The translations under genes were made by a program, and so were the position numbers. A DNA stretch of 64,000 nt, from positions 186,001-250,000 of the forward strand of contig CAWJLY010000010.1 of NCBI GenBank assembly GCA_963843805.1, read 5' to 3'. Shown here piece by piece: positions 56,408-64,000 of the stretch. The number at the start of each line of letters is the position of its first letter. The stretch's first letter is position 1. The stretch comes from Ideonella_A sp963843805 (lineage in GTDB: Bacteria; Pseudomonadota; Gammaproteobacteria; Burkholderiales; Burkholderiaceae_C). The notes below the pieces were generated by a model that did no database searches, had not been told where the DNA came from, and saw nothing but the letters and a program-made list of their open reading frames with translations.

Positions 56408-56639
56408 GCCTGCTTCGAACAGCGTGACGGCACCGGCGACGGACTTCGGATCCGCGAACGTGAACGCGCTTTCCTCCAACAGGCTGCGCACCGCGATCAA
56501 CTGGGCGTCCTTGTCATGATCAAAGGCCGACCTCAGCGTCCAGACCTCCTTCCACCAAGACGACATCCGTCACCAGCAACGAGCCGGGCGTGCCGCCATG
56601 CTTGGCCAGCAGCGCATCGATGCGCCTGTTCTGCACCAT
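56395..56639 (-). pseudogene. VapC-type PIN toxin remnant
   Basis: The complement from 56,639 reads LLAKHGGTPGSLLVTDVVLV, then after a one-base shift EEVWTLRSAFDHDKDAQLIA, VRSLLEESAFTFADPKS and VTLFEAGSCGFA. These match the middle of a VapC PIN toxin (VxLVExxWxLRS, FxxAxxLFExGxxxFA). The N-terminal Asp motif and the C-terminal acidic residues are gone, and the end runs into the helicase tail. It is a decayed TA remnant. Confidence 0.65.
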
Positions 56640-56750
56640 AACCCATCGAACGACAAAAGCGGGGCTCGCTAGAGCCATGTGGTCGGAACGAATTGACTCT
56701 CGGCGCCGATGCTACCCATTAGCCGCTCTGCTCAGAATGGATTCGAGTCT

Positions 56751-56787
56751 CGTTTCGTTTATTGCGCTTTTCGTTTGTTTCGTTTAT
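56751..56787 (+). promoter_or_regulatory. CGTTT direct repeats in the TA promoter
   Basis: TTTCGTTTAT occurs at 56,753-56,762 and 56,778-56,787, with TTTTCGTTTG between (56,768-56,777). CGTTT appears four times within 40 bp. The stretch is A/T-rich and ends 38 bp before the antitoxin start, so it is a likely autoregulatory binding array for the antitoxin's HTH. Confidence 0.6.
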
Positions 56788-56825
56788 ATTCAGCCGATGT
56801 CAACACGCACCCCCTGGAGTTAGCC

Positions 56826-57293
56826 ATGACCGCCACCGCTTCGACCAAGATGACGCTCCCCGTCGAAAGGGAGGTCCAGGCCGCCGTGCAAGGTCAACGT
56901 GCCCTGGCAGCGTTTCTGGCCACCCGGTTCGAGACCCAGCACATCCAGATCTTCGACGAGAAAAACCAGGCCCACCAAGTGGAGCTTCCGACCTCGGCAC
57001 TGCGTCTGCTGGTCGACATCCTTGCCGAGCTGGCGGACGGCAACGCGGTCAAGGTCGTGCCGGTACATGCCGAGCTCACGACGCAAGAGGCGGCCGACAT
57101 GCTCAACGTCTCTCGTCCGCACCTGGTGAAGCTGCTGGAAGAAGGGGGTCTTCCCTTCCACAAGACCGGCAAGCATCGGCGCGTGCGCTTCGCCGACCTG
57201 ATGCAGTTCAAGTCCAACCGGGACCAGGCCAGTGAGAACGCGATGACTGAGTTGGCGAAGCAGGCCCAGGAGCTGGCGCTGGGCTACGAATGA
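56826..57293 (+). CDS. Excisionase-type helix-turn-helix antitoxin
   Basis: A 155-residue antitoxin. MTATASTKMTLPVEREVQAA is N-terminal, then HQVELPTSALRLLVDILAEL. The MerR/excisionase-like HTH is LTTQEAADMLNVSRPHLVKL followed by LEEGGLPFHKTGKHRRVRFA. The C-terminus ELAKQAQELALGYE is the toxin-binding tail. GGAG precedes the ATG at 56826. It overlaps the PIN gene by four bases (ATGA). The antitoxin probably represses itself through the direct repeats upstream. Confidence 0.87.
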   Translation: MTATASTKMTLPVEREVQAAVQGQRALAAFLATRFETQHIQIFDEKNQAHQVELPTSALRLLVDILAELADGNAVKVVPVHAELTTQEAADMLNVSRPHLVKLLEEGGLPFHKTGKHRRVRFADLMQFKSNRDQASENAMTELAKQAQELALGYE

Positions 57294-57300
57294 GGTCTTC
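57264..57300 (+). repeat. 37-bp direct repeat, copy 2 (inside the intact TA module)
   Basis: Matches 51,541-51,577 at 36 of 37 positions. It spans the antitoxin stop and the PIN start codon. Similarity continues weakly into the next bases (TTCACGG in both, offset by two), as expected for a former homologous copy. Confidence 0.85.
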
Positions 57301-57910
57301 GCCGTTCACGGCCGTCTATGACGCCTGTGTCCTGTACCCCGCGCCACTTCGGGACCTCCTGATGTGGCTCGGGCTGTCGGGCCGCTTCCGTGCGCGGTGG
57401 AGTCCTCAGATTCACGACGAGTGGAAGCGCAATCTGCAGATCAATCGGCCCGACCTGACCAGCACACAACTTGATCGCACCTCGGGTCTGATGGACCTGG
57501 CCATTCCGGACGGCCTGGTGACCGGCCATGAAACGCTCATCGCCGGCCTGACGCTCCCGGACGCCGACGATTGCCACGTGCTCGCGGCCGCGATTCGCTG
57601 CAACGCCAGCGTGATTGTGACTTTCAACGAGAAGGATTTCCCGGCATCAGCCCTGGCGCCCTATGGCATCGAGGCGCAGCATCCGGACCTGTTCATCGAC
57701 AACCTGTTCGACCTCGACCAGGCTGCTGTCATTGCAGCGGCCCAACGCCAGCGCGCACAGCTGAAAAATCCACCGCTGGACGTCGACCGCTACTTCGATG
57801 TTCTGCTTCGACAGGGACTGGTGCAGACCGTCAAGGCGCTGGGCACCTTCCGCACGATTCTGGAATCGAACAGAGCTGCCCGATCTCAGAAGGCATGCGC
57901 TGCGTTGTAG
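57290..57910 (+). CDS. PIN-domain toxin with VapC50-like C-terminal extension
   Basis: A 206-residue toxin. MRSSPFTAVYDACVLYPAPL supplies the first Asp, followed by LRDLLMWLGLSGRFRARWSP with IHDEWKRNL. LTLPDADDCHVLAAAIRCNA and VTFNEKDFP complete the acidic site. A ~60-residue extra C-terminal domain (PDLFIDNLFDLDQAAVIAAA onwards) is like that of VapC50. The last residues NRAARSQKACAAL overlap the truncated HEPN gene on the other strand, so the natural end may be altered. It is coupled to its antitoxin by ATGA. Confidence 0.87.
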   Translation: MRSSPFTAVYDACVLYPAPLRDLLMWLGLSGRFRARWSPQIHDEWKRNLQINRPDLTSTQLDRTSGLMDLAIPDGLVTGHETLIAGLTLPDADDCHVLAAAIRCNASVIVTFNEKDFPASALAPYGIEAQHPDLFIDNLFDLDQAAVIAAAQRQRAQLKNPPLDVDRYFDVLLRQGLVQTVKALGTFRTILESNRAARSQKACAAL

Positions 57911-58068
57911 CCGAGGTCGAAGCGGCTTTCGAGCGAGAGGGCCGGGTTTGCGGCATCCTTGAGCCGCGCGCGCCCCGAGCGAAGCAGACCGGCAAACTCG
58001 GCGCCGTCGGGCGGCTCGACACGCAGCGACTTGCCCGGACCGGCCAGATTCTCAAGCGGCGAGGGCAT
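57886..58068 (-). pseudogene. HEPN-domain protein, 3'-truncated
   Basis: From the ATG at 58068 the product reads MPSPLENLAGPGKSLRVEPP, then ALSLESRFDLGYNAAHAF and a stop. This equals the first third of the HEPN partner of MNT modules (S-x-E-[ST]-R-F-D-x-x-Y-N-A-A-H-A). The RxxxxH RNase motif and the remaining helices are absent. It overlaps the MNT gene end by 17 bp. Truncation coincides with the 3' end of the convergent PIN gene, so it was cut by insertion of that module or by a deletion. Confidence 0.7.
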
Positions 58069-58668
58069 GCTCGTCTCCAAAGACCCAGATCTTCGGCTGC
58101 GCCAGCACCCGGCTGATGAATGATTCGTTCGCCTTCAAGCGTTTGGCCAGCTCCTTGCGCGTGAGGATCGTCGGGTTGACGTTGCGCCCGAGCGTGGCAC
58201 TGACGGACTCCAGTGCGGCGAACAGGTCAGGGTACTCAAGCTCGTCGCTGACGACCATCAGGTCGATGTCGCTCGACGTCGTGTCGGACTTCTTCGCCAC
58301 CGAGCCAAAGACGAACGCCGCGGAAATCTTCTTCGACAACGGCATCAAAGCCTGCCGCAGCGGCTCGGCAAGACCGAAGGTCTTGTCGACGATGCCCTTC
58401 AGCTCATCAAAAATCGGCGCTTCGGGGTTGGCCTGGTAGGTTTCTGGTTGCCGATCGGTCGCACGGTGACGAGCCCGCTGCCAGCGAGCTTGGCCAGTTC
58501 GCGCTGAACCGCACCTGAACCCATGCCTGCCAAGCCGATCAGTTCACAGGCGTAAAAGCTGCGCGTCGGTTGCCCGAACAGCAGCGCCAACACGCGCTGC
58601 TGCGTGCCGGTGAACAACACGTCGGCAAGGCTCAAGGACGGCGCAGTCGCGGCTTTGGATATACCCAT
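58052..58668 (-). CDS. HTH + minimal nucleotidyltransferase (MNT) antitoxin (one frameshift)
   Basis: A ~205-residue protein with an N-terminal winged helix (LFTGTQQRVLALLFGQPTRS, YACELIGLAGMGSGAVQREL, AKLAGSGLVTVRPIGNQK) and a C-terminal NTP_transf_2 domain. AFVFGSVAKKSDTTSSDIDL is the GS-x10-DxD signature of MNT enzymes. In MNT-HEPN modules this protein AMPylates and neutralises the HEPN toxin. The frame breaks near 58,441, where one base seems missing between GNQK and YQANPEAPIFDELKG. With its HEPN partner truncated, it is an orphan. A palindrome overlaps its start. Confidence 0.75.
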
Positions 58669-58677
58669 ATTGGGTGT
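58661..58677. promoter_or_regulatory. ACCCA-TAT-TGGGT palindrome at the MNT start
   Basis: A perfect 5-bp inverted repeat around TAT (58,663-58,675), with one flanking pair more. It overlaps the ATG (58,668) of the HTH-MNT gene. Such ATACCCAATATGGGTAT-type sites are common in front of HTH-MNT antitoxins, so an autoregulatory operator is likely. Confidence 0.6.
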
Positions 58678-58810
58678 CTTTACGGCTGCTCGGCAGGGGT
58701 GATGTTGAATGTCACTACCACACGACGGGATCATCACTGCTGGAGCTTCGACGCCGAAGCTGGCTCAGCCGAAAGACCCCCAAGAGCAGGCGACGGGGGC
58801 GCCACCAACC

Positions 58811-58846
58811 CCAGAAAGACAAAAGCCCATCACGATGGACGGGCTT
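58811..58846 (-). terminator. Intrinsic terminator after tRNA-Phe
   Basis: On the minus strand AAGCCC-(12 nt)-GGGCTT forms a hairpin, followed by TTTTGTCTTTCT. It begins 13 bases beyond the CCA end of the tRNA, the correct place for a tRNA terminator. Inner bases CCAT/ATGG can also pair. Confidence 0.7.
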
Positions 58847-58858
58847 CAGGGGGATGGC

Positions 58859-58934
58859 TGGTGGCCTGGGGCGGAATCGAACCACCGACACGCGGATTTT
58901 CAATCCGCTGCTCTACCAACTGAGCTACCAGGCC
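58859..58934 (-). tRNA. tRNA-Phe (anticodon GAA)
   Basis: The complement reads a 76-nt tRNA including an encoded CCA end. Acceptor GGCCTGG pairs with CCAGGCC. The D-arm is AGCTCAGTTGGTAGAGC, and the anticodon loop TTGAAAA is in a GCGGA/TCCGC stem. The T-arm is GGTGGTTCGATTCCGCC. The discriminator base is A. It is single copy here. Its 3' end faces the TA island, a typical orientation for tRNA-targeted integrative elements. Confidence 0.97.
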
Positions 58935-59026
58935 AAGCCCGTCAGTATATCAGCGCGTGTTGCCCATCTTTGTCACGGCAGGTCTCAGTTTAGCAGTACG
59001 CTTGGCGCCTCCAGCACCGGCCCCGC

Positions 59027-59732
59027 TCACATCCCGTTGCGCTTGTTCCGGCTCAGGTCGACGCCGAGCTGCTTCAGCTTGCGGTACAGGTGGGTGCGCT
59101 CCAGGCCGGTCTTTTCGGCGACGCGGGTCATGCTGCCGTTTTCCTGCGCCAGGTGAAATTCGAAATAGCTTTTCTCGAAGGCGTCGCGGGCTTCGCGCAG
59201 CGGGCGGTCGAGGTCGAAGCTTTGTTCGGCCTGCGGGCCCGAGCGGGGCGTTGTGCAGCATGCTGATCGGGCCGCCGACCAGCGTCGTCTCGACGATCAT
59301 CGGGTTGCTGCCGTCGAGGCGTTGATGGCTGTGGGCCGCCAGGTAATGGTGCTGCTCGACCCGCGGTGCCGGTTTGGCCAGCCCTTGCTCGACGGCACGC
59401 AGCAGCTTCTGCAGCGTGATCGGCTTTTCGAGAAACGCCATCGCGCCGTGTTTGGTCGCTTCGACGGCGGTGTCGATGGTGCCGTGTCCGCTCATCATGA
59501 TGACCGGCATCGTCAGGCAGGCGGTGGCGCTCCATTCTTTCAGCAAGGTGATGCCATCGACATCGGGCATCCAGATGTCGAGCAGGACGAGGTCGGGCCG
59601 CACGCTCTCGCGCAGCGTGCGCGCCTGGGCGGCGTTTTCAGCCACTTCGACGGTGTGGCCCTCGTCGGTCAGGATTTCCGACAGCAGTGCGCGGATGCCA
59701 AGTTCGTCGTCAACTACAAGAATGGTGGCCAT
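59027..59732 (-). CDS. ntrX: NtrX-like response regulator without AAA+ domain (one frameshift)
   Basis: A ~234-residue regulator. The N-terminal receiver domain is MATILVVDDELGIRALLSEI, with the phosphoacceptor Asp in LVLLDIWMPDVDGI and Lys in AMAFLEKPITLQ. The C-terminal Fis-type HTH reads SMTRVAEKTGLERTHLYRKL then KQLGVDL. A single indel near 59,245 separates the linker from the PLREARDAFEKSYFEFHLA stretch. The central sigma-54 AAA+ domain of classical NtrX is absent; this short form is common in Burkholderiales. It starts 6 bp after ntrY on the same strand and ends near the tRNA. It is the cognate regulator of NtrY. Confidence 0.87.
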
Positions 59733-59738
59733 GAACCC

Positions 59739-62088
59739 TCAATGCGTCGGTGCCTGGGAAATGGCTGTCGCGGCATCAGGAATGCCGGGATGGGGCGCCA
59801 ACTTCGAAAATGATATAGAAACTTGAGCGCCGTGCGCTGCGCCGGTCGATCCGGCCGGTGCCGGCTCGGTGTCTGCGGCATCTGACGCCGGGCCCAGATT
59901 GGCGATGCGCACCCGCGCGCCGTGCTCGTCGGCAATCTTCTTGACCACTGCCAGGCCGAGGCCGGTGCCTTTGCTCTTGGTTGTCACATAGGGCTCGAAA
60001 GCGCGCTTGAGCACTTTTTCGGGAAACCCGCTGCCATTGTCGGTCACCACCAGGCGCACAGCGCGCACCTCCCCTTTTTCGTTGCGCGCTGCTTCGGTGC
60101 GCACCCGCACTCTCGGATCCTGGCCGGTCGGCCACCGCATCGAACGCGTTTTGCACCAGGTTGTGAATCACCTGCCGCAACTGTGTATTGTCGCCTTCGA
60201 TGGCCGGCAGCTCAGCGCTGGCATCGAAATGCAGCTGGCCGGCCTCTTGCTCGTTGGCGTACAGCGCCAGCACTTCAACGGCCAGGCTGTTCAGATCGAC
60301 CGGCGCCAGGCGCACCGCCGGCAGGCGCGCATAGTCGCGAAATTCGTTGACCAGCCGTTTCATCGCCTGCACCTGATTGACGATGGTGCCGACTGATCGC
60401 ACCAGCATCGCCTGATCGGTGCCGTCGAGCTTGGCCTCCGAGCTTGTGCTGCAGGCGTTCGGCCGACAACTGGATCGGCGTCAGCGGGTTCTTGATCTCG
60501 TGCGCCAGCCGGCGCGCCACCTCGCTCCAGGCTTCGCTGCGCTGCGCCGAGACCACTTCGGTGATGTCGTCGAAGACGAGCAGCCGCGCGCCGTGCGGCA
60601 TCGCTGCACCGCGCACCAGCAGGGTCTGGCCGTCGCGGTCGCGGCCTTGCAGGTTCTGCGTCTGCAGCTCGAACGAATCCTGCCACTGGTCGCGCTCGCC
60701 GGCCTCGGGGCCGCTGCCATGCAGCTCGAAACGCTGCGCCACGGCGCGCGCAAAGTCGGGCAGGCCGGCGACATCCTCGAGCCGCCGCCCGATGTACGAC
60801 AGCAGCGGCAGCCGCAGGATGCGCGTCGCGCCGGGGTTGACCGTCTCGATCTGGCCGTCGCGGTCGAACACGATCACGCCGGCCGTCAGGTTGTCGAGAA
60901 TGGTCTGCAGATTGGCGCGCGCGCTTTCAACCTGCGCCACGCTGCGATCGACCAGGCCGCGCGCCTCCGACAGCTGTTCGGTCATCTCGGCAAACGATCG
61001 GGTCAGGCCGCTCAGTTCGTCTCGCGATCCGAGCACCGGCTTGGTGCCGAGGTCGCCCTTGGCGACCTGTCGCATGCCTTGGGCCAGCAGCAGCAGCGGC
61101 TCGGCCAGTTGGCGCGCCAGCGTCACCGCGAGCAGCAGCGCGCCGAACACCGCCAGGATCAGCGTCAGCGTCAACGTGCCGATGTACATCCGGCGCAGGC
61201 CGTCACGGGCCAATGCGCGTTGCTGGTATTCGCGATAGGCCGACTGCACCGCCAGCGCATTGGCGGTCAACAGGCTGGGCAGGATCTGGCCGACGTACAG
61301 GTAGCGCTCCTGCTGCGTGAAGTCGAGGCTGGTCGACTGGATATAGGCCAGCGCGCGGATCCGCGCCGGCTGGGCCGGCGGCGTGCGCCGCTGTCGACGC
61401 GGCATGGCCCGGCCCGCCGTCGTCGTCCAGACCCTCGAGCTGGCTGGCCACGCGCGACTGTCTGGCCTGGCGAAGCAGCGCAGCCGAGGGCCGCTCGGGC
61501 GCCAGCGAACTGCCGGCGCTGCCCGCGCTGAGCAGGATCTGGCCATTCGATCCGACGATCGAGATCTCCTGCAGCGACAACTGCTCGCGCAGACGCTCGA
61601 GTGCCAATGCCGGCGACCCGGCGCTGTTCTCGCCCAGCCGTTCAGCGGCCAGCCGGGTCTTTTCGGCCAGTTCGTTGACTTGCGCATCGAGCGTGCCGCG
61701 GCCGAGGTTCAGGCCGGCATCGAGCGCACCTTCCACCTTGACGTCGAACCAGCTCTCGATGCTGCGCGAGACGAACTGGTAGCTGACGGTATAGATCAGT
61801 ACACCCGGCACCACGCCGACCAGCGCGAAAATCGCCGCCAGCTTGAGCAGCAGCCGGCTGCCGAACTTGCCGCGCCAGACCCGCACCAGCAGCCGCACCG
61901 TGGCAATGCCGATCACCAGCACCAGCAGCGACGCCACCACCACATTGACCCAGAACAGCCAGACGTAATGCTGTTCGTAGGCCGCGCGGTTGTTGGTGGC
62001 CAGCGCCAGCATGAAAGGCCAGCACCAGGGCCGCGCCGGTCATCGCCACCAGCGAGACGATCCAACCCCAGCGTGTGGCTTTGGTCAT
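59739..62088 (-). CDS. ntrY: NtrY-type sensor histidine kinase (frameshifted)
   Basis: A membrane-bound kinase of about 780 residues. It has two N-terminal TM segments, a periplasmic domain, another TM region near residue 310, a HAMP domain (LARQLAEPLLLLAQGMRQVA) and a PAS domain (ILDNLTAGVIVFDRDGQIET). The kinase core follows: H-box WSEVARRLAHEIKNPLTPIQ, N-box QVIHNLVQNAFDAV, G1 VVTDNGSGFPE, and G2 KGTGLGLAVVKKIADEHG. Frame breaks lie near 62,012, 61,385, 60,435 and 60,120, all readable as single-base errors. It senses nitrogen or redox state in relatives. Start ATG 62088 follows the DUF4390 stop by 12 bp. Confidence 0.88.
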
Positions 62089-62100
62089 GGCGCGGGGTGA

Positions 62101-62641
62101 TCAATCGATGCGATGGTATTTCTCGATCCGCAGATTCCAGTCGGCCTGGCCGCTCAGGCCGATCTGCAACGGGCGCGGCAGCAGGCTGGTATCGAGCCGG
62201 AAACTGAATTCGACATAGTGGCTGCCGCCATCGTCGATCGCGCCGGCATCGGCAATCCGCCAACTGGTCACGCGACGCACCGCCACCAGCGCATCGGCCA
62301 GGCTGTCGTAGCTCTGGTTCAGGCCGCCATAGCTGACCCGGTACTTGCGGCTCAGCGGCTGGAACGCCAGCCGCCAGGTGCGCTCAGCCACACTGATGCG
62401 TTTGTCGCGCCAATACCAGCGCTCGCGGATCAACTCGGCCTGAGCGACGAAATACAGCGGCACACCCTTGTTCAGCGCGTCCTCGACGGTACGTGGCAAC
62501 TCGAAGTTGAGCGCAAACGCAACCGTCACGCCATCGTCGCCGCGCGTCACCTCGAAGCTCTGCAGCTCGGGTGTGGTCTGCGCCGCATGCCGTCGTCGCC
62601 GACAGCCAAGCCAGGCTCGCGATCAGCAGCACCCAGCGCAA
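62101..62641 (-). CDS. DUF4390 domain-containing protein (frameshifted)
   Basis: A ~180-residue exported protein between rsmB and ntrY. Its N-terminus (LRWVLLIASLAWLSA, from a TTG near 62641; start uncertain) is a signal peptide. After a frame break near 62,580 it continues TRGDDGVTVAFALNFELPRT, VEDALNKGVPLYFVAQAEL, RERWYWRDKRISVAERTWRL and LSRKYRVSYGGLNQSYDSLA. This is the DUF4390 fold. Its position between rsmB and ntrYX is conserved in Burkholderiales. The function is unknown; a role in signalling with NtrY is suspected from context. Confidence 0.82.
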
Positions 62642-62731
62642 GCCGCACCAGCCCGCGAGCGAATCTCGCGGCGATGGTGTCGGTTGACCATTGGGGCCAT
62701 CGCATTGCGGGCACTTGGGGGAACGGGGCTT

Positions 62732-64000
62732 TCAGCGTTTGCCGATCAGGCAGTAAAAGAAGAAGTCGTGGTCGACCACGGCGGCGTCCGGTGGTTTCTC
62801 CGGATTGTCGACCAGGGGCAGCAGGTGGCCCGGCGAAGCCGGCTGTTGGACCGGGAAGGCGTCGGGCTGGCGTTGTAAAAATGCGTCGATTTGCGCCTGT
62901 CCCTCGGCCTTGAAGACCGAGCAGGTGCAAAACAACAAGCGGCCGCCGGGCTTCAGCAGGGGCCACAAGGCATCGAGCAGCCTGGCCTGGGTCTGTGCCA
63001 GCGACGTCGATGTCGGTTGGCCGGCGCAACCAGCGGATGTCGGGATGGCGGCGGACGATCCCCGACGCGCTGCATGGCGCGTCGAGCAGGATGGCGTCGA
63101 ACGGTCGACCATCCCACCAGTCGGCCGGTGCGGCAGCGTCGGCGGCCCGTGTGCCGGCCTGCAAGCTCAGACGGGCCAGCGTCTGCTCGACCCGCTGCAG
63201 GCGCGACGCATCGCGGTCGATCGCCAGCAGGTCGAGCGCGCCGCCCGCCAGTTCCAGCAGATGGGCCGTCTTGCCGCCGGGCGCCGCGCAGGCATCGAGC
63301 ACCCGGGCGTTCGGTGGCAGCGGCTGGCAGCTGCGGGCTGTCGGCCAGCAACAGATGGGCTGCCAGCTGGGCAGCCGCATCCTGCACCGAGATATCACCG
63401 GAATCGAAGCCGGGCAGCCGATGCACCGGCACCGGCGTCATCAGCACGATGGCCGAGCGCCTGCGCCTGGTCTGCCAGGCCGGGCACCTGCAGCGGCCGC
63501 GCGTCGATTCCGGCCTGCGCCAGCCGGGCCAGATAGTCGTCGACGCTGCCATGCCGCCGGTTGACCCGCAAGGCGAGCGGCGCCCGACGGTTGTCGGCTG
63601 CCACGATGGCTGGCCAATGGATTGGCCAATCGGCACGCAAGCGGTCGATCCACCAAAGCGGGTGATTGGCCGACGCCATCACCTCGCCGGCGACCGATTG
63701 CATCAGGACATCGCGCTCGCGCACGAAGCGGCGCAGCACCGCATTGGCAAAACCGGCGCTGCGCGGCTGGCGCCGGCGGACCGCCTGCACGGCTTGGTCG
63801 ACCACGGTATGCGGCGCGTAGCTTGAGCGATCGGAGCCGGCCTCGTCGTCGGCCGTCAATGCCGCTGTGCCGGTCGGCAGCAACAACACCAGTGCGACCA
63901 GCAGCACGTTGTCGACCGTCGGCTGCGGCGCCTTGCGCACCAGCAGCGCACGGATCGCGGTGGCGGTGCCGAGCTTGCGCAGCACCTCGAAACTCAAGGC
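62732..64000 (-). CDS. rsmB: 16S rRNA m5C967 methyltransferase RsmB (partial at right edge, frameshifted)
   Basis: RsmB (Sun/Fmu) methylates C967 of 16S rRNA using SAM. The window lacks the first part of the N-terminal NusB-like domain; the coding frame runs off at 64,000. Visible segments are LSFEVLRKLGTATAIRALLV and VVDQAVQAVRRRQPRSAGFA with NAVLRRFVRERDVL. The methyltransferase domain has AAPGGKTAHLLELAGG (SAM) and DAILLDAPCSASGIVRRHPD with its cysteine. LLFCTCSVFKAEGQAQID holds the catalytic cysteine. It ends FYCLIGKR. Frame breaks lie near 63,440, 63,330 and 62,990. It precedes DUF4390 and ntrYX. Confidence 0.9.

Noticed and set aside
51331..58668. Complete integrative element or prophage
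   Set aside because: No integrase, phage structural, relaxase or replication gene is present; only an IS21 fragment and TA/helicase cargo.
1..64000. CRISPR array or cas genes
   Set aside because: No regularly spaced repeats and no Cas motifs were seen.

Overview
The window is high-GC (roughly two thirds G+C) bacterial chromosome. It most resembles a betaproteobacterium of the order Burkholderiales. Supporting signs are the rsmB-DUF4390-ntrYX order, an NtrX-like regulator without an AAA+ domain, a Bug/TctC receptor, a DUF4148 protein, the queE form with a long first Cys spacing, and a patatin with a cyclic-nucleotide sensor. No rRNA, CRISPR array or prophage is visible. Many conserved genes are broken by single-base indels, mostly +1. 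These cluster at 1-8,100, 11,300-15,900, about 18,060, 33,230-33,380, 54,990-55,900, 58,440 and 59,240-63,440, while 18.1-33 kb and 34-53 kb are almost clean. The broken genes include essential or universally conserved ones, so I read these breaks as assembly or sequencing errors and give one entry per gene.

Layout. 1-8,045 (minus): recB (runs off the left edge) and recC, then the preQ0 genes queE, a three-domain queD-like gene and queC. 8,096-17,085: a LacI-family regulator with a 14-bp operator, divergent from two SDRs, a Bug receptor, an N-acyl-D-amino-acid-deacylase-like amidohydrolase, a membrane PQQ dehydrogenase and an unknown small protein. 17,152-26,724: gamma-carbonic-anhydrase-like protein, RbgA-type GTPase, two GSTs, an SMR transporter, a methyltransferase, a YHS protein, an overlapping ATP-grasp/patatin pair, a soluble PQQ sugar dehydrogenase and a DUF4148 protein. 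26,741-32,345: a hydroxycinnamate (ferulate/coumarate) beta-oxidation cluster resembling rhodococcal cou: amidohydrolase, hydratase, CoA ligase, SDR and MarR, with paired palindromes in the divergent promoter. 32,427-36,726: CNB-patatin, HpcH/HpaI aldolase, a membrane protein and a TIR-TM-Cys-rich protein. 37,213-43,307: an SDR, then a MarR-NodT-EmrA-EmrB efflux operon behind a perfect TTTGCCTAGGCAAA palindrome. 43,373-46,872: a photolyase group (FeS photolyase, DUF2256, Tat-exported HiPIP, divergent MerR). 46,964-51,211: ZIP transporter, two EamA transporters, DUF2252.

51,331-58,668 is an accessory island ending next to tRNA-Phe. It holds an IS21 transposase tail, Phd/YoeB, Phd/VapC, a large RelE-like/UvrD-helicase/ankyrin protein, a VapC remnant, an excisionase-type antitoxin with a PIN toxin, and a broken HEPN/MNT module. 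A 37-bp near-identical repeat (51,541-51,577 and 57,264-57,300) shows that a second copy of the last TA module was once present and has been recombined away. This island and its helicase are the best candidates for a poorly described system.

58,859-64,000 (minus): tRNA-Phe(GAA), ntrX, ntrY, DUF4390 and rsmB (runs off the right edge), a standard housekeeping block.
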